A DNA stretch of 64,000 bases from an uncultured Hyphomicrobiales bacterium (GTDB lineage: Bacteria > Pseudomonadota > Alphaproteobacteria > Rhizobiales > TMED25): contig CAJIYR010000001.1 in NCBI GenBank assembly GCA_905181735.1, positions 124,001-188,000 of the forward strand. Reading direction: 5' to 3'. The translations under genes and the position numbers were made by a program. Positions 8,256 to 17,973 of the stretch are shown one piece after another (the stretch's first letter is position 1; each line of letters starts with the position of its first letter). The notes beneath the pieces are model-generated. The model did not search any database, had not been told where the DNA came from, and saw only the letters and a list, made by a program, of their open reading frames with translations.

Positions 8256-9320
8256 ATGAAATCCACTACAAAACTTGTGCTTGGCGCTGCATTCGGCGGA
8301 CTAGCATTATCTGTAGTTTCTGGAACACCTGCGAGTGCTCTTGTTGACCTTAACGTTATTACAGCGAACAATGGCTCATGCTCAATTTATGCACAGCACG
8401 TTGCTCGTCTTACAGGCTTAAATGAGCTTAATGGCGTTGACGTAGAGTTACTTAACTCAGAAACTACTATACCTTACGTTGCATTCCTAGATACAGGCGA
8501 TGCAGAGTATGTTATGCTTGATTCAGCTCAAGTACTACAAATGGCTAACGCTGGCCAACCAGGTTCAGTTATCTATGAAGCATATAACTTTGCTTCAGAA
8601 GGTATCGTTGTTCCTGCAGATAGCCCAATTAAAGGCCTAGGAGATCTTCCAGGTACTACAATTGGTTTAGCATCTGACCGTGACCAAATTACTACAATGA
8701 TTGCTCTTGACTCAGTTGGTTTACCAGCAGATTCAATAACAACTGTTGTTGTTGGTGACGCGGGTCCAGTTATGGTTAACGCATTAACTTCTGGTAAAAT
8801 CGATGGTTTTGCTGGTGGTTCATCTGACCGTGCTAACATACAAGCTGGTGGCGTTGCGATCCGTAACATTACACCAATGGCTGTGTCTGAAAACCCAGGT
8901 AACTCATTCGCTATGTGGAACTCACGTATGGACGAATTAGATACACCTACTAAAGGTTTCCTACGTGCATGGGCAATGGCTCAACACATGGGTGTTCTAG
9001 ATACTAAATTTGTTATCAGTGTTTGTGCTGTAGCTACACCAGAATTGTTTGAAAACATGAAAACTGGTTCTGGCTTAATTAACTCAGCTGCCTATATTTA
9101 TCAGCTTCGTCGTACTAATAAATACGGTGAGCCTCGTAATTGGGTTTGGTCAAAAATTCAAGGTCCATATGTTGGCCTAGGTGAAATTGACGGCTACATT
9201 GATCCAACAACATTTACTGATCATCGTTTCATCGATGCAGCAAGTGATTGGGAAACATTTGAAGTTATAGAAGTTATCGATGCTTGGAAGGCTGCAAATC
9301 CTGACAAAGTATTAGACTAA
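8256..9320 (+). CDS. Periplasmic substrate-binding protein, NMT1/SsuA-like ABC type (orphan)
   Basis: Secreted binding protein of 354 residues that should capture a small solute in the periplasm. A signal peptide is clear (MKSTTKLVLGAAFGGLAL, cleavage probably after SGTPASA, about residue 28). The mature part follows the two-lobe NMT1/THI5/SsuA pattern: GLGDLPGTTIGLASDRDQ at the lobe start, GKIDGFAGGSSDRA in the middle, and GEIDGYIDPTTFTDHRFID near the end. The solute is unknown. Codon choice (many C-ending and GGT/CGT codons), the strong GGGAGG site 9 bases before the ATG and a strong terminator after the stop all suggest high expression as a single-gene transcript. No permease or ATPase gene for it is in the window. 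A TAXI-type TRAP binding protein was considered, but the C-terminal pattern fits NMT1 better. Confidence 0.75.
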   Translation: MKSTTKLVLGAAFGGLALSVVSGTPASALVDLNVITANNGSCSIYAQHVARLTGLNELNGVDVELLNSETTIPYVAFLDTGDAEYVMLDSAQVLQMANAGQPGSVIYEAYNFASEGIVVPADSPIKGLGDLPGTTIGLASDRDQITTMIALDSVGLPADSITTVVVGDAGPVMVNALTSGKIDGFAGGSSDRANIQAGGVAIRNITPMAVSENPGNSFAMWNSRMDELDTPTKGFLRAWAMAQHMGVLDTKFVISVCAVATPELFENMKTGSGLINSAAYIYQLRRTNKYGEPRNWVWSKIQGPYVGLGEIDGYIDPTTFTDHRFIDAASDWETFEVIEVIDAWKAANPDKVLD

Positions 9321-9342
9321 TCTCTACATACTTTTAGTTTAG

Positions 9343-9379
9343 AAAAACCCGGTAGTTATTTAGCTACCGGGTTTTTTTT
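9343..9379 (+). terminator. Strong intrinsic terminator after the binding-protein gene
   Basis: A perfect 13-bp stem (left arm 9343-9355, right arm 9364-9376) with core ACCCGGTAG/CTACCGGGT and an 8-base loop runs into eight T residues (9372-9379). It lies 22 bp after the stop at 9320 and is the clearest intrinsic terminator in the window. Confidence 0.92.
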
Positions 9380-9421
9380 ATCTAATTTCAATATAATTAA
9401 TATATATATTTAAGAAAAACT

Positions 9422-10552
9422 ATGACACAAAATAATAAGAATATAGGCCTTGCTATAATAGGTTGTGGAAGAGTTGGGAGAATGCGCGGAAAGATAGCAA
9501 GTGAATTTCCAGGTATATCTTGGATTGGTCTTTGTGATACGAATAAAGAAATTGGAGAAAAATTAAAAGAAGATATTTCAGCTGACTATTTTACTACAGA
9601 TTATTCAGATTTAATCAATAGACCAGAAGTTGATGCGGTAATTATTGCGACATCAACCTGGAGCCATTACGAACCTACGTTGATCGCTATAAATAATAAA
9701 CAAAAATTGTTTATAGAAAAGCCAATGGCAACTGATGCAATTCAATCCTTGGAGTTATTAAAATTAATACAAGACAATGGTATTGACGCTTGCCTTGGTT
9801 ACACTCAAAGATTCCGTAGACGATTCATGGTGGTAAGGGAGCGTGTAAAAACAGGGCAAATAGGAGAGATTAGCTGTGCGTTTACAAGAGCTTTTATGAA
9901 TTCTATGGCTCCTCTTAATGAAACGCGATTAACTCAAGATAGAAGATTTTTAACACCAATGGTTGTCTCGGGCACTCATAGTCTGGATATGGCATTATGG
10001 ATAATGAATGATACGCCAGTTTCAGTTTACGCAAAATCATCTGATAAAATTTTATTTGATGCGGGAACGAAAGATGCGACATGTGGAATTTTTACACTAG
10101 CTAGCGGAGCAATTTGGAGTATGAATATATCATGGGCTTTACCTAAAATATGGCCAGGAGCAAGTTATGGACTAGAAATGGGATTTGTTGGCACTAGAGG
10201 TGTTATTGATATTGAAGATACCCATAGAGACGTTATAATTGCAAGTGAATACGATCAAGGAAAAATATATAGACCAGCAGGAAGAGAAGATGAAGTTACA
10301 AGAAATGTAGATTTTCTGACAAGCTTTCCACCCGGAGATATATACAACGGAGAATTATGGGGTCCAATGAAAGAAGAAACGTTTTCATGGCTTCAAAGAA
10401 TATGCTTAGATAAAGCGACACCCCATGCTTCAGCTGAAGATGGTCATAGGAATTTAATGCTAACAATGGCGATGGATCTATCGGCAAAATTAGGGAAAGA
10501 GATTAGCTTGCCTATAAGTGCCGACGACCTAATGAGCGGATTAAACGAATAA
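9422..10552 (+). CDS. Gfo/Idh/MocA family NAD(P)-dependent oxidoreductase
   Basis: Cytoplasmic dehydrogenase of 376 residues acting on a sugar, cyclitol or related polyol. The N-terminal Rossmann fold shows IIGCGRVGRMR (about 13-23). The family EKP motif (FIEKPMATDA, about 98-107) carries the catalytic lysine, and a GTHSLDMALWIM segment lies in the C-terminal domain at about 184-195. The substrate cannot be named. The gene starts about 40 bp after the terminator of the binding-protein gene and has only a weak AAGAAAA upstream, so ribosome binding looks poor. It reads in the same direction as the ketopantoate-reductase-like gene 30 bp further on and may be cotranscribed with it. Confidence 0.9.
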   Translation: MTQNNKNIGLAIIGCGRVGRMRGKIASEFPGISWIGLCDTNKEIGEKLKEDISADYFTTDYSDLINRPEVDAVIIATSTWSHYEPTLIAINNKQKLFIEKPMATDAIQSLELLKLIQDNGIDACLGYTQRFRRRFMVVRERVKTGQIGEISCAFTRAFMNSMAPLNETRLTQDRRFLTPMVVSGTHSLDMALWIMNDTPVSVYAKSSDKILFDAGTKDATCGIFTLASGAIWSMNISWALPKIWPGASYGLEMGFVGTRGVIDIEDTHRDVIIASEYDQGKIYRPAGREDEVTRNVDFLTSFPPGDIYNGELWGPMKEETFSWLQRICLDKATPHASAEDGHRNLMLTMAMDLSAKLGKEISLPISADDLMSGLNE

Positions 10553-10582
10553 TTACACAGTAAACATAAAAGGAGAAATAAT

Positions 10583-11590
10583 ATGAAAATAGCAATTATT
10601 GGTACGGGTGCTAATGGCAGTTGTATCGCTGCAGATCTAACGAATGCTGGTTTGGATGTAACTTTAATAGATCAGTGGCCAGAACATGTAAAAAAAATGC
10701 AAACTGATGGGCTTAAGATTACCATGCCAAACGAAATTCTTGAAACAAAAGTTAAAGCTATAAATCTATGCAATGTATGTACATTAAACTACAAATTTGA
10801 TTATATTTTTATAATTGTAAAAGCATATGACACACGATGGGTGTGTTCATTAATAGAACCCTATCTAACAGAAAATGGCCTAGCTGTTGGATTACAGAAC
10901 GGAATGACAGCAAAAGACATTGAAAGTATAGTAGGCGAAAAGAGAACCCTTGGAGCAGTAGTAGAGTTATCATCAGAAATATTTATACCAGGAGAAGTTA
11001 AAAGAAATACAATACCAAGCGGTACCTGGTTTGGTATTGGTAGCATGTCAGATCTTACAAGAGGAAGGGAATCAGAAATTACTGAAATTTTAAAATTTTC
11101 TGGAAAAGTTTCAATAACTGAAAATATACTATCTGCAAAGTGGATGAAACTTATTGTAAATGCAATGACGATGGGGCCAAGGTCACTAGTAGGGCTAAAG
11201 GCAATGGAGGCAATGGAACTAGAAGGGATGAGAGACTTAGCCTTAAAATGCGGAGAAGAAGCCTTAAATGTTGGGCAAAAACTTGGTTATACAGTTGAAC
11301 CAATATTTGGATTAAAGAGAGAAGATATAGAGGGATCAAATAGATTATTAGAGACTTTGTTAGACAAAATAGTTAAAGATGTTGGTCCGCATGCAAAGGA
11401 TGCCGTTCTTCATGACCATCTTAAGGGAAGATATAGTGAGGTCGATTTAATTAACGGCTTAGTAGCTGAGGAAGGTCTTAGATTAAAAGTTAATTGCCCA
11501 GCAAATAAATTGGTTGCTGATCTTACAAATAGAATTAAGAGCGGAGAATTAAAACCAAACCCTGGTAATATGGAGTATTTGAAAGCCTAA
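10583..11590 (+). CDS. Ketopantoate reductase family protein (ApbA/PanE-like)
   Basis: NADPH-dependent 2-oxoacid reductase of 335 residues related to 2-dehydropantoate 2-reductase. The N-terminal nucleotide-binding motif is IIGTGANGSCIAADL (about 4-18). The catalytic lysine region SAKWMKLIVNAM is at about 185-196, and the C-terminal domain is present. The residue pattern is more divergent than in housekeeping PanE enzymes, so a role in catabolism of another 2-oxoacid is at least as likely as pantothenate synthesis. A good AGGAG site lies about 8 bases before the ATG. It is 30 bp from the Gfo/Idh/MocA gene and converges on the thiolase gene. Confidence 0.82.
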   Translation: MKIAIIGTGANGSCIAADLTNAGLDVTLIDQWPEHVKKMQTDGLKITMPNEILETKVKAINLCNVCTLNYKFDYIFIIVKAYDTRWVCSLIEPYLTENGLAVGLQNGMTAKDIESIVGEKRTLGAVVELSSEIFIPGEVKRNTIPSGTWFGIGSMSDLTRGRESEITEILKFSGKVSITENILSAKWMKLIVNAMTMGPRSLVGLKAMEAMELEGMRDLALKCGEEALNVGQKLGYTVEPIFGLKREDIEGSNRLLETLLDKIVKDVGPHAKDAVLHDHLKGRYSEVDLINGLVAEEGLRLKVNCPANKLVADLTNRIKSGELKPNPGNMEYLKA

Positions 11591-11605
11591 TAAAGTTAAG
11601 GCTTT
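11582..11605. terminator. Candidate bidirectional terminator hairpin
   Basis: AAAGCCT (11582-11588) and AGGCTTT (11599-11605) form a perfect 7-bp stem whose loop holds the stop codon at 11590 and reaches the end of the convergent thiolase gene at 11596. The run of T is short in both directions, so termination may be partial. Confidence 0.45.
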
Positions 11606-12798
11606 TCAATAATCATTGATATTCCTTGACCAACCCCGACACACATTGTGCATAATGCGTTATTGTAAGATTTCTCTGAAACCTCAATCGCTGCACTAAG
11701 AGCAATCCTGGCGCCAGACATTCCAAGAGGGTGACCAAGTGCTATTGCACCACCATTTGGATTTACCTTATCTGAATCAGATTCTACGCCAAGTAGCCGC
11801 AAACAAGCTAATGACTGAGCTGCAAAAGCTTCGTTTAACTCAATTAAATCTACATCACAGATGTTCATATTCAATCTCTTTAGAAGTTTATTTGTTGATG
11901 ATACAGGTCCTATGCCCATAACACGAGGGTCAACACCTCCTGTAGCTCCTCCAGATATTCTAGCAAGAGGGTTTAATGAAAAGTCCTTAACAGCTTGTTC
12001 TGATGCAATTATTAATGCAGCAGCTCCATCGTTTACACCAGAAGCATTACCCGCAGTAATTGATCCACCTTTTTTAAAAGGCGTAGGCAAAGAAGAGAGT
12101 TTATCAAGGGTAGTCTCTCTCGGGTGTTCGTCGTTAGAAAATATGATATCTTCACCCTTTCTTTGTGGAATAATTACTGGGGTTATTTCAAGTTTAAAGC
12201 GTCCATTTTTTTGAGCGATACTCGCTTTTTCTTGACTTCTTAATGCATATTTATCTTGATCTATACGTGATATATTAAACTCTTCCGCAACGTTTTCAGC
12301 AGTCTCAGGCATTGATTCGGTTCCGTACATTGCTTGTAGCTTTGCGTTAACAAATCTCCATCCAATTGTTGTGTCCTCAATATTGTTAACCCTACTAAAA
12401 GCAGATTGAGCCTTTGGCATAACAAATGGAGCCCTGGTCATGCTTTCAACGCCACCTGCAATAATTAAATCTGATTGACCTGCAATTATTGATCTTGATG
12501 CTATTAGTATCGCATCGAGTCCAGACCCGCATAATCTATTAACAGTATTACCCGTAACGGTGGACGGCAAACCTGACAAAAGAACAGCCATTCTTGAAAC
12601 ATTTCTGTTGTCCTCGCCAGCTTGATTTGCGCAGCCAAGCATTACATCGTCAATTTTTTCTGGATCAATATTTTTATTCTTAAGCATTAATTCTCTTATT
12701 ACATGCGCAGCCAAATCATCTGGCCTTACGGTCGACAGAGCCCCACCAAATCTTCCAATAGGAGTTCTTGTACCCCCGCATATATAAGCATATGTCAT
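11596..12798 (-). CDS. Thiolase, acetyl-CoA acyltransferase (3-oxoadipyl-CoA thiolase-like)
   Basis: Thiolase of 400 residues that cleaves 3-oxoacyl-CoA with CoA, or condenses two acyl-CoA units. The nucleophile Cys90 lies in NRLCGSGLD. The catalytic histidine is in GGAIALGHPLGMSGAR (near 355) and the second cysteine in CTMCVGVGQG (near 385). Several stretches resemble the PcaF/3-oxoadipyl-CoA branch (YGTESMPETAENVAEEF, IPQRKGEDI, DEHPRETT). The match is suggestive, and other degradative thiolases share part of it. The AAGAAGGA ribosome-binding site lies about 9 bases upstream. No other beta-ketoadipate gene is in the window. Confidence 0.9.
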   Translation of the reverse strand: MTYAYICGGTRTPIGRFGGALSTVRPDDLAAHVIRELMLKNKNIDPEKIDDVMLGCANQAGEDNRNVSRMAVLLSGLPSTVTGNTVNRLCGSGLDAILIASRSIIAGQSDLIIAGGVESMTRAPFVMPKAQSAFSRVNNIEDTTIGWRFVNAKLQAMYGTESMPETAENVAEEFNISRIDQDKYALRSQEKASIAQKNGRFKLEITPVIIPQRKGEDIIFSNDEHPRETTLDKLSSLPTPFKKGGSITAGNASGVNDGAAALIIASEQAVKDFSLNPLARISGGATGGVDPRVMGIGPVSSTNKLLKRLNMNICDVDLIELNEAFAAQSLACLRLLGVESDSDKVNPNGGAIALGHPLGMSGARIALSAAIEVSEKSYNNALCTMCVGVGQGISMIIEKP

Positions 12799-12840
12799 CC
12801 CATAATTCCTTCTTTACTATTAATTTACTTAAACGTAACT

Positions 12841-13566
12841 TTACCTTGATTTCTGACCAAATAAAATCTTTTGAGCTTCTTTATCCTTAGATAAATCGTG
12901 CCTTTTTTCTTTACCTAAGCTAATTCCTCTTTGGACCGCAGGACGACTCAACATTAATTCAGACCATTCCTTTAAATTAGGAAAATCATCTAGGTTTTGA
13001 CCTTTACGCTCAGGATTTAATATCCATCCAATACAAGCCATATCTGCTATAGAATATTCACCAGCAATATATTCTCGATCCACTAATCTTTTATTCATAA
13101 CACCGTAAAGTCTATTAACTTCATTGGTGTAACGTTCTACTGCATAATCTAGTGTATTTGAAGCATAATTTCTAAAATGATGAGCTTGGCCGCCCATTGG
13201 ACCCAATCCTCCAACCTGCCAAAAAAGCCATTGGTCAACTTCTACTCTTTTTCTTTCATCAGAAGGATAAAATTCACCAGTTTTTCTTCCCATATATTGC
13301 AATATTGCTCCAGATTCAAATACCGATATACTAGTGCTATCCAGTCCTTCCGGATCTATAATTGCTGGCATTCTGTTATTTGGAGATATTTTTAAAAAGC
13401 TTTCAGTAAATTGCTCTCCTTTCCCTATATTCACATAATTTAAATTATAAGGGTATCCTGTTTCTTCTAAATAAATACTAATTTTAAATCCATTTGAAGT
13501 AGGCCAATAATATAATTCTATAGGTTTTTTATCTGAATAATCGGTCATAATACATTTGTCTTTCAT
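12841..13566 (-). CDS. Glutathione S-transferase, Nu class (YfcG/Ure2-like)
   Basis: Glutathione-dependent enzyme, probably a disulfide-bond reductase as in E. coli YfcG. The thioredoxin-like N-terminal domain has YYWPTSNGFKISIYLEE, SPNNRMPAI and FESGAILQYM. The all-helical C-terminal domain begins with QWLFWQVGGLGPMGGQAHHF, which is the hallmark of the YfcG group. Length is 241 residues from the first ATG or 235 from the second at residue 7, and neither has a clear ribosome-binding site. It is divergent from the EamA transporter gene. The 94-bp gap holds two copies of a 12-bp palindrome. Confidence 0.88.
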   Translation of the reverse strand: MKDKCIMTDYSDKKPIELYYWPTSNGFKISIYLEETGYPYNLNYVNIGKGEQFTESFLKISPNNRMPAIIDPEGLDSTSISVFESGAILQYMGRKTGEFYPSDERKRVEVDQWLFWQVGGLGPMGGQAHHFRNYASNTLDYAVERYTNEVNRLYGVMNKRLVDREYIAGEYSIADMACIGWILNPERKGQNLDDFPNLKEWSELMLSRPAVQRGISLGKEKRHDLSKDKEAQKILFGQKSR

Positions 13567-13570
13567 TTAT

Positions 13571-13604
13571 ATTATTAATAATTATATTATACATTATTAA
13601 TAAT
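13571..13604. repeat. Two copies of a 12-bp palindrome between divergent genes
   Basis: ATTATTAATAAT, identical to its own reverse complement, occurs at 13571-13582 and 13593-13604. Start-to-start spacing is 22 bp, about two helical turns. This is compatible with a regulator dimer bound twice on one face of the DNA, although AT-only palindromes arise easily in this genome. Confidence 0.45.
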
Positions 13605-13660
13605 TAATGTTAATCATTTTTAAATTCAGAAATTGATATATTATAAAGATTAGAGATTAG

Positions 13661-14542
13661 ATGAAATCAATAGATTGGCTTAGACTAATATTTCTCTCTC
13701 TTCTGTGGGGAGGTTCTTATATATGGACTGAACTGGCTCTAGAAACCACATCCCCTGTATCAATTGTATTCATCAGAATATCTGTTGCAGCTATTTGCCT
13801 TGTAATATTCTGTTTGATAACAAAAATTAAATTAAATTTAAACAGAGACTTAATAATAATATTTTTTGTTATGGGCCTATTGAATAATATTATACCTTTC
13901 AATTTAATTGCCTGGGGGCAAACTCAAGCAACCGCTAGTGTTAGCTCTATATTAAACGCAACAACTCCGCTTTTTACCGTTATTGTCGCGCATTACTGGC
14001 CAAATGGTGAAAAAGCTACCGTATCAAGAATTAGTGGCGTTTTAATAGGTATAATTGGCGTTACAGTATTAATAGGGTTAAATATGAGCGATGTCAGTAA
14101 TTCTATATTAGGTCAATCAGCCATATTGGCAGCGGCAATTTCGTATGCATTTTCTGCGTTAGTAGGGAAAAAATTGAGATCCATAAATCCAATTTTAGCT
14201 GCAGCGGGCATGTTAACTGCTTCAAGTATATTTTTTCTACCGATTGTTTTAATGATTGAAAATCCTTTCCTTATTGAAATAAACCAACAAACTATAATTT
14301 CATTGCTTGGACTGTCAATTCTTTCAACTGCTATTGCGTATATAATTTTTTATAAATTAATTGCTAGCATTGGTTCTAACGTTATGCTTGTAACGCTCCT
14401 AATGCCTATCAGCGCCATATTAATGGCAATCATATTTTTAAATGAAGAACTACAATATCAACATATATTGGGATTGATACTAGTTTTAATAGGACTTTTA
14501 CTAGTTGACGGCAGGATTCTAAAAATTTTTAAATCATCCTAA
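13661..14542 (+). CDS. EamA/DMT family transporter
   Basis: Inner-membrane protein of 293 residues with about ten hydrophobic segments arranged as two EamA repeats (about 5-140 and 150-288). Typical EamA signatures are [14 protein letters not shown] at the start, [20 protein letters not shown] near the end of the first repeat and [15 protein letters not shown] in the second. Members of the family export or import amino acids and metabolites, and the substrate here is unknown. The gene is divergent from the GST gene. Its 3' end overlaps that of gatB by 9 bp, so the two transcripts converge. Confidence 0.88.
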   Translation: MKSIDWLRLIFLSLLWGGSYIWTELALETTSPVSIVFIRISVAAICLVIFCLITKIKLNLNRDLIIIFFVMGLLNNIIPFNLIAWGQTQATASVSSILNATTPLFTVIVAHYWPNGEKATVSRISGVLIGIIGVTVLIGLNMSDVSNSILGQSAILAAAISYAFSALVGKKLRSINPILAAAGMLTASSIFFLPIVLMIENPFLIEINQQTIISLLGLSILSTAIAYIIFYKLIASIGSNVMLVTLLMPISAILMAIIFLNEELQYQHILGLILVLIGLLLVDGRILKIFKSS

Positions 14543-16015
14543 GTTTAACTTATCTTTCAGGATTGTATTTACAGTAGCTGGATTAGCTTTCCCATTAGTC
14601 TCTTTCATTATTTGACCAACGAACCATCCAATTAATTTCGGCTTCTCTAATAATTCAGAAACTTTATCAGGGTTTTCTAAGATAACCTTATTAACCACAG
14701 CTTCAATTGAATCTATATCTGTTATTTGACTTAAGCCGTTTTCTTCTACTATCTTCTTTGGCATCTCTTTTGTATCTAACATAATTTCAAATACATCTTT
14801 AGCCAACCTTCCGGATAATGTTTTATCGCTAATAAGATCTATCAGCTCACCTAAAGATTCAACCGTAATTGGTGAATTTGCAATATCAAGATTTAATCTG
14901 TTTAGAGCAGCAAACAATTCACCTGTAATCCAATTTACAACTAATTTAATATCTCTTCCCTTAGCAACGCCTTCAAAAAACTCAGAAGAAACTCTGTCTG
15001 CAACTAGTATACTTGCGTCGTAAGGAGTCAAACCATAGTCATTTATAAAACGTGCTTTCTTTTGATCTGGTAATTCAGGTAATTCAATTGCTATTTTTTT
15101 TATGAAATCATCATCTAAATATAAAGGCAGAAGATCTGGATCTGGAAAATATCTATAATCATGAGCCTCTTCCTTGCTTCTCATAGCTCTAGTCTCTCCT
15201 ACAGCAGAATCAAATAAACGGGTCTCTTGACTTATTACACCACCCTCTTCTAAAATTTCAATTTGTCGCCCTGCCTCATAGTCAATAGCTTGTCCAACAA
15301 ATCTTATTGAATTTACATTCTTTATTTCACATCTTGTACCCAAAGCATCGCCAGGTTTTCTAACAGAAACATTGACGTCTGCACGCAAAGAACCTTGTTC
15401 CATATTTCCATCACACGTCCCAAGATAACGAAGAATGGTTCTTAATTTTGTAATAAAAGCCTTAGCTTCTTCTGCGCTCCTAAGATCTGGCTTTGTAACA
15501 ATTTCCATTAACGCAACACCTGATCTATTTAAATCAATATAAGAGTAATCTTGACTTAGATCATGAATTGATTTTCCAGCATCTTGCTCCAAATGAAGCC
15601 TTTCTATATTAACTACAATTGATTCTTTGTCCTTAAAATCCACAGTCACTAACCCTTCTCCAACAATTGGGTATTTGAATTGTGAAATCTGATATCCTTG
15701 AGGTAAATCAGGATAAAAATAATTCTTCCTATCAAATACAGAGGTGTTATTAATTTTTGCTTGTAACCCCAAACCTGTTTTTACCGCCTGTCTGACGCAC
15801 TCTTCGTTAATCACAGGGAGCATACCTGGCATAGCAGCGTCAACAAGGCTTACTTGTGACGTTGGTTTGGATCCAAATAATGTTGAAGATCCTGAAAATA
15901 ACTTAGAATTTGAAACAATCTGAGCATGGATTTCCAATCCAATGATTATTTCCCATGAATCTGTTCCGCTTTGCACTAGATGCCTTACTTCATTTGTAGT
16001 TATTATTTCTGACAT
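14534..16015 (-). CDS. gatB: Asp-tRNA(Asn)/Glu-tRNA(Gln) amidotransferase subunit B
   Basis: Kinase-like subunit of the GatCAB complex. It activates the misacylated Glu or Asp on tRNA before amidation. The 493 residues match the family. The cradle domain opens with [20 protein letters not shown]. The middle has [18 protein letters not shown] and [10 protein letters not shown], and the C-terminal YqeY-like tail domain ends with [18 protein letters not shown]. It is the last gene of a gatC-gatA-gatB set, 28 bp after gatA. Confidence 0.97.
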   Translation of the reverse strand: MSEIITTNEVRHLVQSGTDSWEIIIGLEIHAQIVSNSKLFSGSSTLFGSKPTSQVSLVDAAMPGMLPVINEECVRQAVKTGLGLQAKINNTSVFDRKNYFYPDLPQGYQISQFKYPIVGEGLVTVDFKDKESIVVNIERLHLEQDAGKSIHDLSQDYSYIDLNRSGVALMEIVTKPDLRSAEEAKAFITKLRTILRYLGTCDGNMEQGSLRADVNVSVRKPGDALGTRCEIKNVNSIRFVGQAIDYEAGRQIEILEEGGVISQETRLFDSAVGETRAMRSKEEAHDYRYFPDPDLLPLYLDDDFIKKIAIELPELPDQKKARFINDYGLTPYDASILVADRVSSEFFEGVAKGRDIKLVVNWITGELFAALNRLNLDIANSPITVESLGELIDLISDKTLSGRLAKDVFEIMLDTKEMPKKIVEENGLSQITDIDSIEAVVNKVILENPDKVSELLEKPKLIGWFVGQIMKETNGKANPATVNTILKDKLNLG

Positions 16016-16043
16016 ATTTCATCCGTTAATTAACATTAGTAGT

Positions 16044-17525
16044 CTATTTCTCAATCCACCATTGAGTAGGATTTGAAAATGTTCCTCTGCAATCTTCGAT
16101 AACAGAAGCTAATGAGAAAAGATTGTCCTCACCAAACCGCTTTCCAATTAATTGCAGACCCATCGGCAAACCGTCTTTGTCAAAACCACTTGGAATAGAT
16201 ATAGCAGGCAAACCTGCCATGTTCACAGGTACAGTAAGCATATCATTTAAATACATTGTCACTGGATCATCAAACTTTTTCCCAACATTAAAAGCTGTGG
16301 TTGGAGTTGTTGGCGTCAGTATTGCGTCGACGATATTAAATGCGTTATCAAAATCATTTGAGATAAGTTTTCGTATCTTTTGAGCTTTCAAATAATATGC
16401 ATCATAATAACCCGCAGAGAGAACATAAGTTCCCATCAAAATACGTCTTCTTACTTCTTCGCCAAAACCGTCGGACCGTGAGTCCGAATACATTTGATCT
16501 AAATCTTTACGGTGAACCCTCTCTCCATATCTAACGCCATCATATCTAGCAAGATTAGAAGAAGCTTCGGCAGGAGCAATTATATAATAGGCCGGCAAAG
16601 CATACTTTGTGTGAGGAAGGGAAATATCAATTATTTCTGCTCCCTCGCTTTTTAACCAGTTTATACCATCCACCCAATTATTTTCTATATCAGAATCTAA
16701 ACCCTTTATTTTATATTCTTTTGGAATACCAATTCTTTTACCTTTTATATTTTTATTGATATTCGTTTCATAATTTGGAACAGGTAAATCTATACTTGTA
16801 GAATCTTTTGAATCAAAACCAGCCATGCTTCTAAGCATAATTGCTGAATCAACAACTGTTTTTGTAATTGGCCCCGCTTGATCTAATGAAGATGCAAATG
16901 CAACAACTCCCCACCTTGAACATCTACCATAAGTAGCTTTTATACCTACAGTACCCGTAAAAGAAGCAGGCTGACGAATAGATCCTCCAGTATCAGTAGC
17001 GGTAGTTGCGGCACTTAGAGAACCAGAAACAGCAACAGCTGATCCACCTGAAGAACCTCCAGGAACCAACGGCGTATCCTCATTTTTTCTCTTCCAAGGA
17101 TTAATTGATGGACCAAAATAGCTAGTTTCATTCGACGAACCCATAGCAAATTCATCGTTATTTAATTTACCCAACATCACACAACCATCACTCCACAAAT
17201 TATTAGTTATTGTTGATTCATATGTTGGAATAAAATTTTTTAATATCTTACTACCGGCTGTTGTTTTTATATTTTTCGTACAATATAAATCTTTTATGGA
17301 TATAGGTATTCCTTCTAGATCACGAGATTCATTTCTTGATATTCTTTTATCGCTCTCTTTAGCCATAAATATTGCTTTATCAGAAGTAACGGTAATAAAG
17401 GCATTTAATTCTTTAGCTTTATCTATTTCGCCAAGATAAGATTCTGTTATCTCTAAAGCTGTAAATGATTTATTTTGAAGGCCGTCTCTAATTTGCTTCA
17501 AATTTAGATTTTTAATATCTATCAT
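16044..17525 (-). CDS. gatA: Asp-tRNA(Asn)/Glu-tRNA(Gln) amidotransferase subunit A
   Basis: Amidase subunit that releases ammonia from glutamine and passes it to GatB. The Ser-cisSer-Lys triad is visible: the lysine in [12 protein letters not shown], the middle serine in [14 protein letters not shown] and the nucleophile in [12 protein letters not shown]. The 493 residues are normal for the family. It sits 5 bp after gatC on the minus strand, so the two are almost certainly translated from one mRNA. GatCAB presence implies that Gln-tRNA and/or Asn-tRNA is made by transamidation. Confidence 0.97.
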   Translation of the reverse strand: MIDIKNLNLKQIRDGLQNKSFTALEITESYLGEIDKAKELNAFITVTSDKAIFMAKESDKRISRNESRDLEGIPISIKDLYCTKNIKTTAGSKILKNFIPTYESTITNNLWSDGCVMLGKLNNDEFAMGSSNETSYFGPSINPWKRKNEDTPLVPGGSSGGSAVAVSGSLSAATTATDTGGSIRQPASFTGTVGIKATYGRCSRWGVVAFASSLDQAGPITKTVVDSAIMLRSMAGFDSKDSTSIDLPVPNYETNINKNIKGKRIGIPKEYKIKGLDSDIENNWVDGINWLKSEGAEIIDISLPHTKYALPAYYIIAPAEASSNLARYDGVRYGERVHRKDLDQMYSDSRSDGFGEEVRRRILMGTYVLSAGYYDAYYLKAQKIRKLISNDFDNAFNIVDAILTPTTPTTAFNVGKKFDDPVTMYLNDMLTVPVNMAGLPAISIPSGFDKDGLPMGLQLIGKRFGEDNLFSLASVIEDCRGTFSNPTQWWIEK

Positions 17526-17530
17526 AATGG

Positions 17531-17818
17531 TTACTCAATCACCTTAGGTACAAGAAAAAAACCATCCTCAGTCATTGGTGCATTTAATAAAATATCGTCT
17601 ACTATATTTCCATCGCTAACAACATCTTTTCTTAAATACAATGTATTATTAACACTGCTTGTCATAGGAAGAATTTCAGTAGTGTCTATTTCATTTAGTT
17701 GTTCGACCCACTTGATAATAGAATTAAGCTCAGCACTTAATTTAGTGATTTCATTTTCTGATATTGTAATACGAGAAAGAGTAGCTATTTTTTTTACTAT
17801 CTTTTCATCTATGGGCAT
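17531..17818 (-). CDS. gatC: Asp-tRNA(Asn)/Glu-tRNA(Gln) amidotransferase subunit C
   Basis: Small stabilising subunit of 95 residues that wraps around GatA and GatB. The usual pattern is present: [20 protein letters not shown] at the N-terminus, then [16 protein letters not shown] and the C-terminal [16 protein letters not shown]. It is the first gene of the gatCAB operon and is divergent from ruvX across a 155-bp AT-rich space that should hold both promoters. This divergent arrangement with ruvX is common in alphaproteobacteria. Confidence 0.95.
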   Translation of the reverse strand: MPIDEKIVKKIATLSRITISENEITKLSAELNSIIKWVEQLNEIDTTEILPMTSSVNNTLYLRKDVVSDGNIVDDILLNAPMTEDGFFLVPKVIE

Positions 17819-17973
17819 AATATTCTCATTTTGTTTGCTACCGACTAATGTTAAATAATTTTAAATTAATAAAGACAAAATATCATTAAACGGCTTAGAG
17901 TGCTTTTAATAAAACTTACAATATAAATTGTATATAATATTATCGTATAAAATTAAACGTAAAATTAAAAAAA

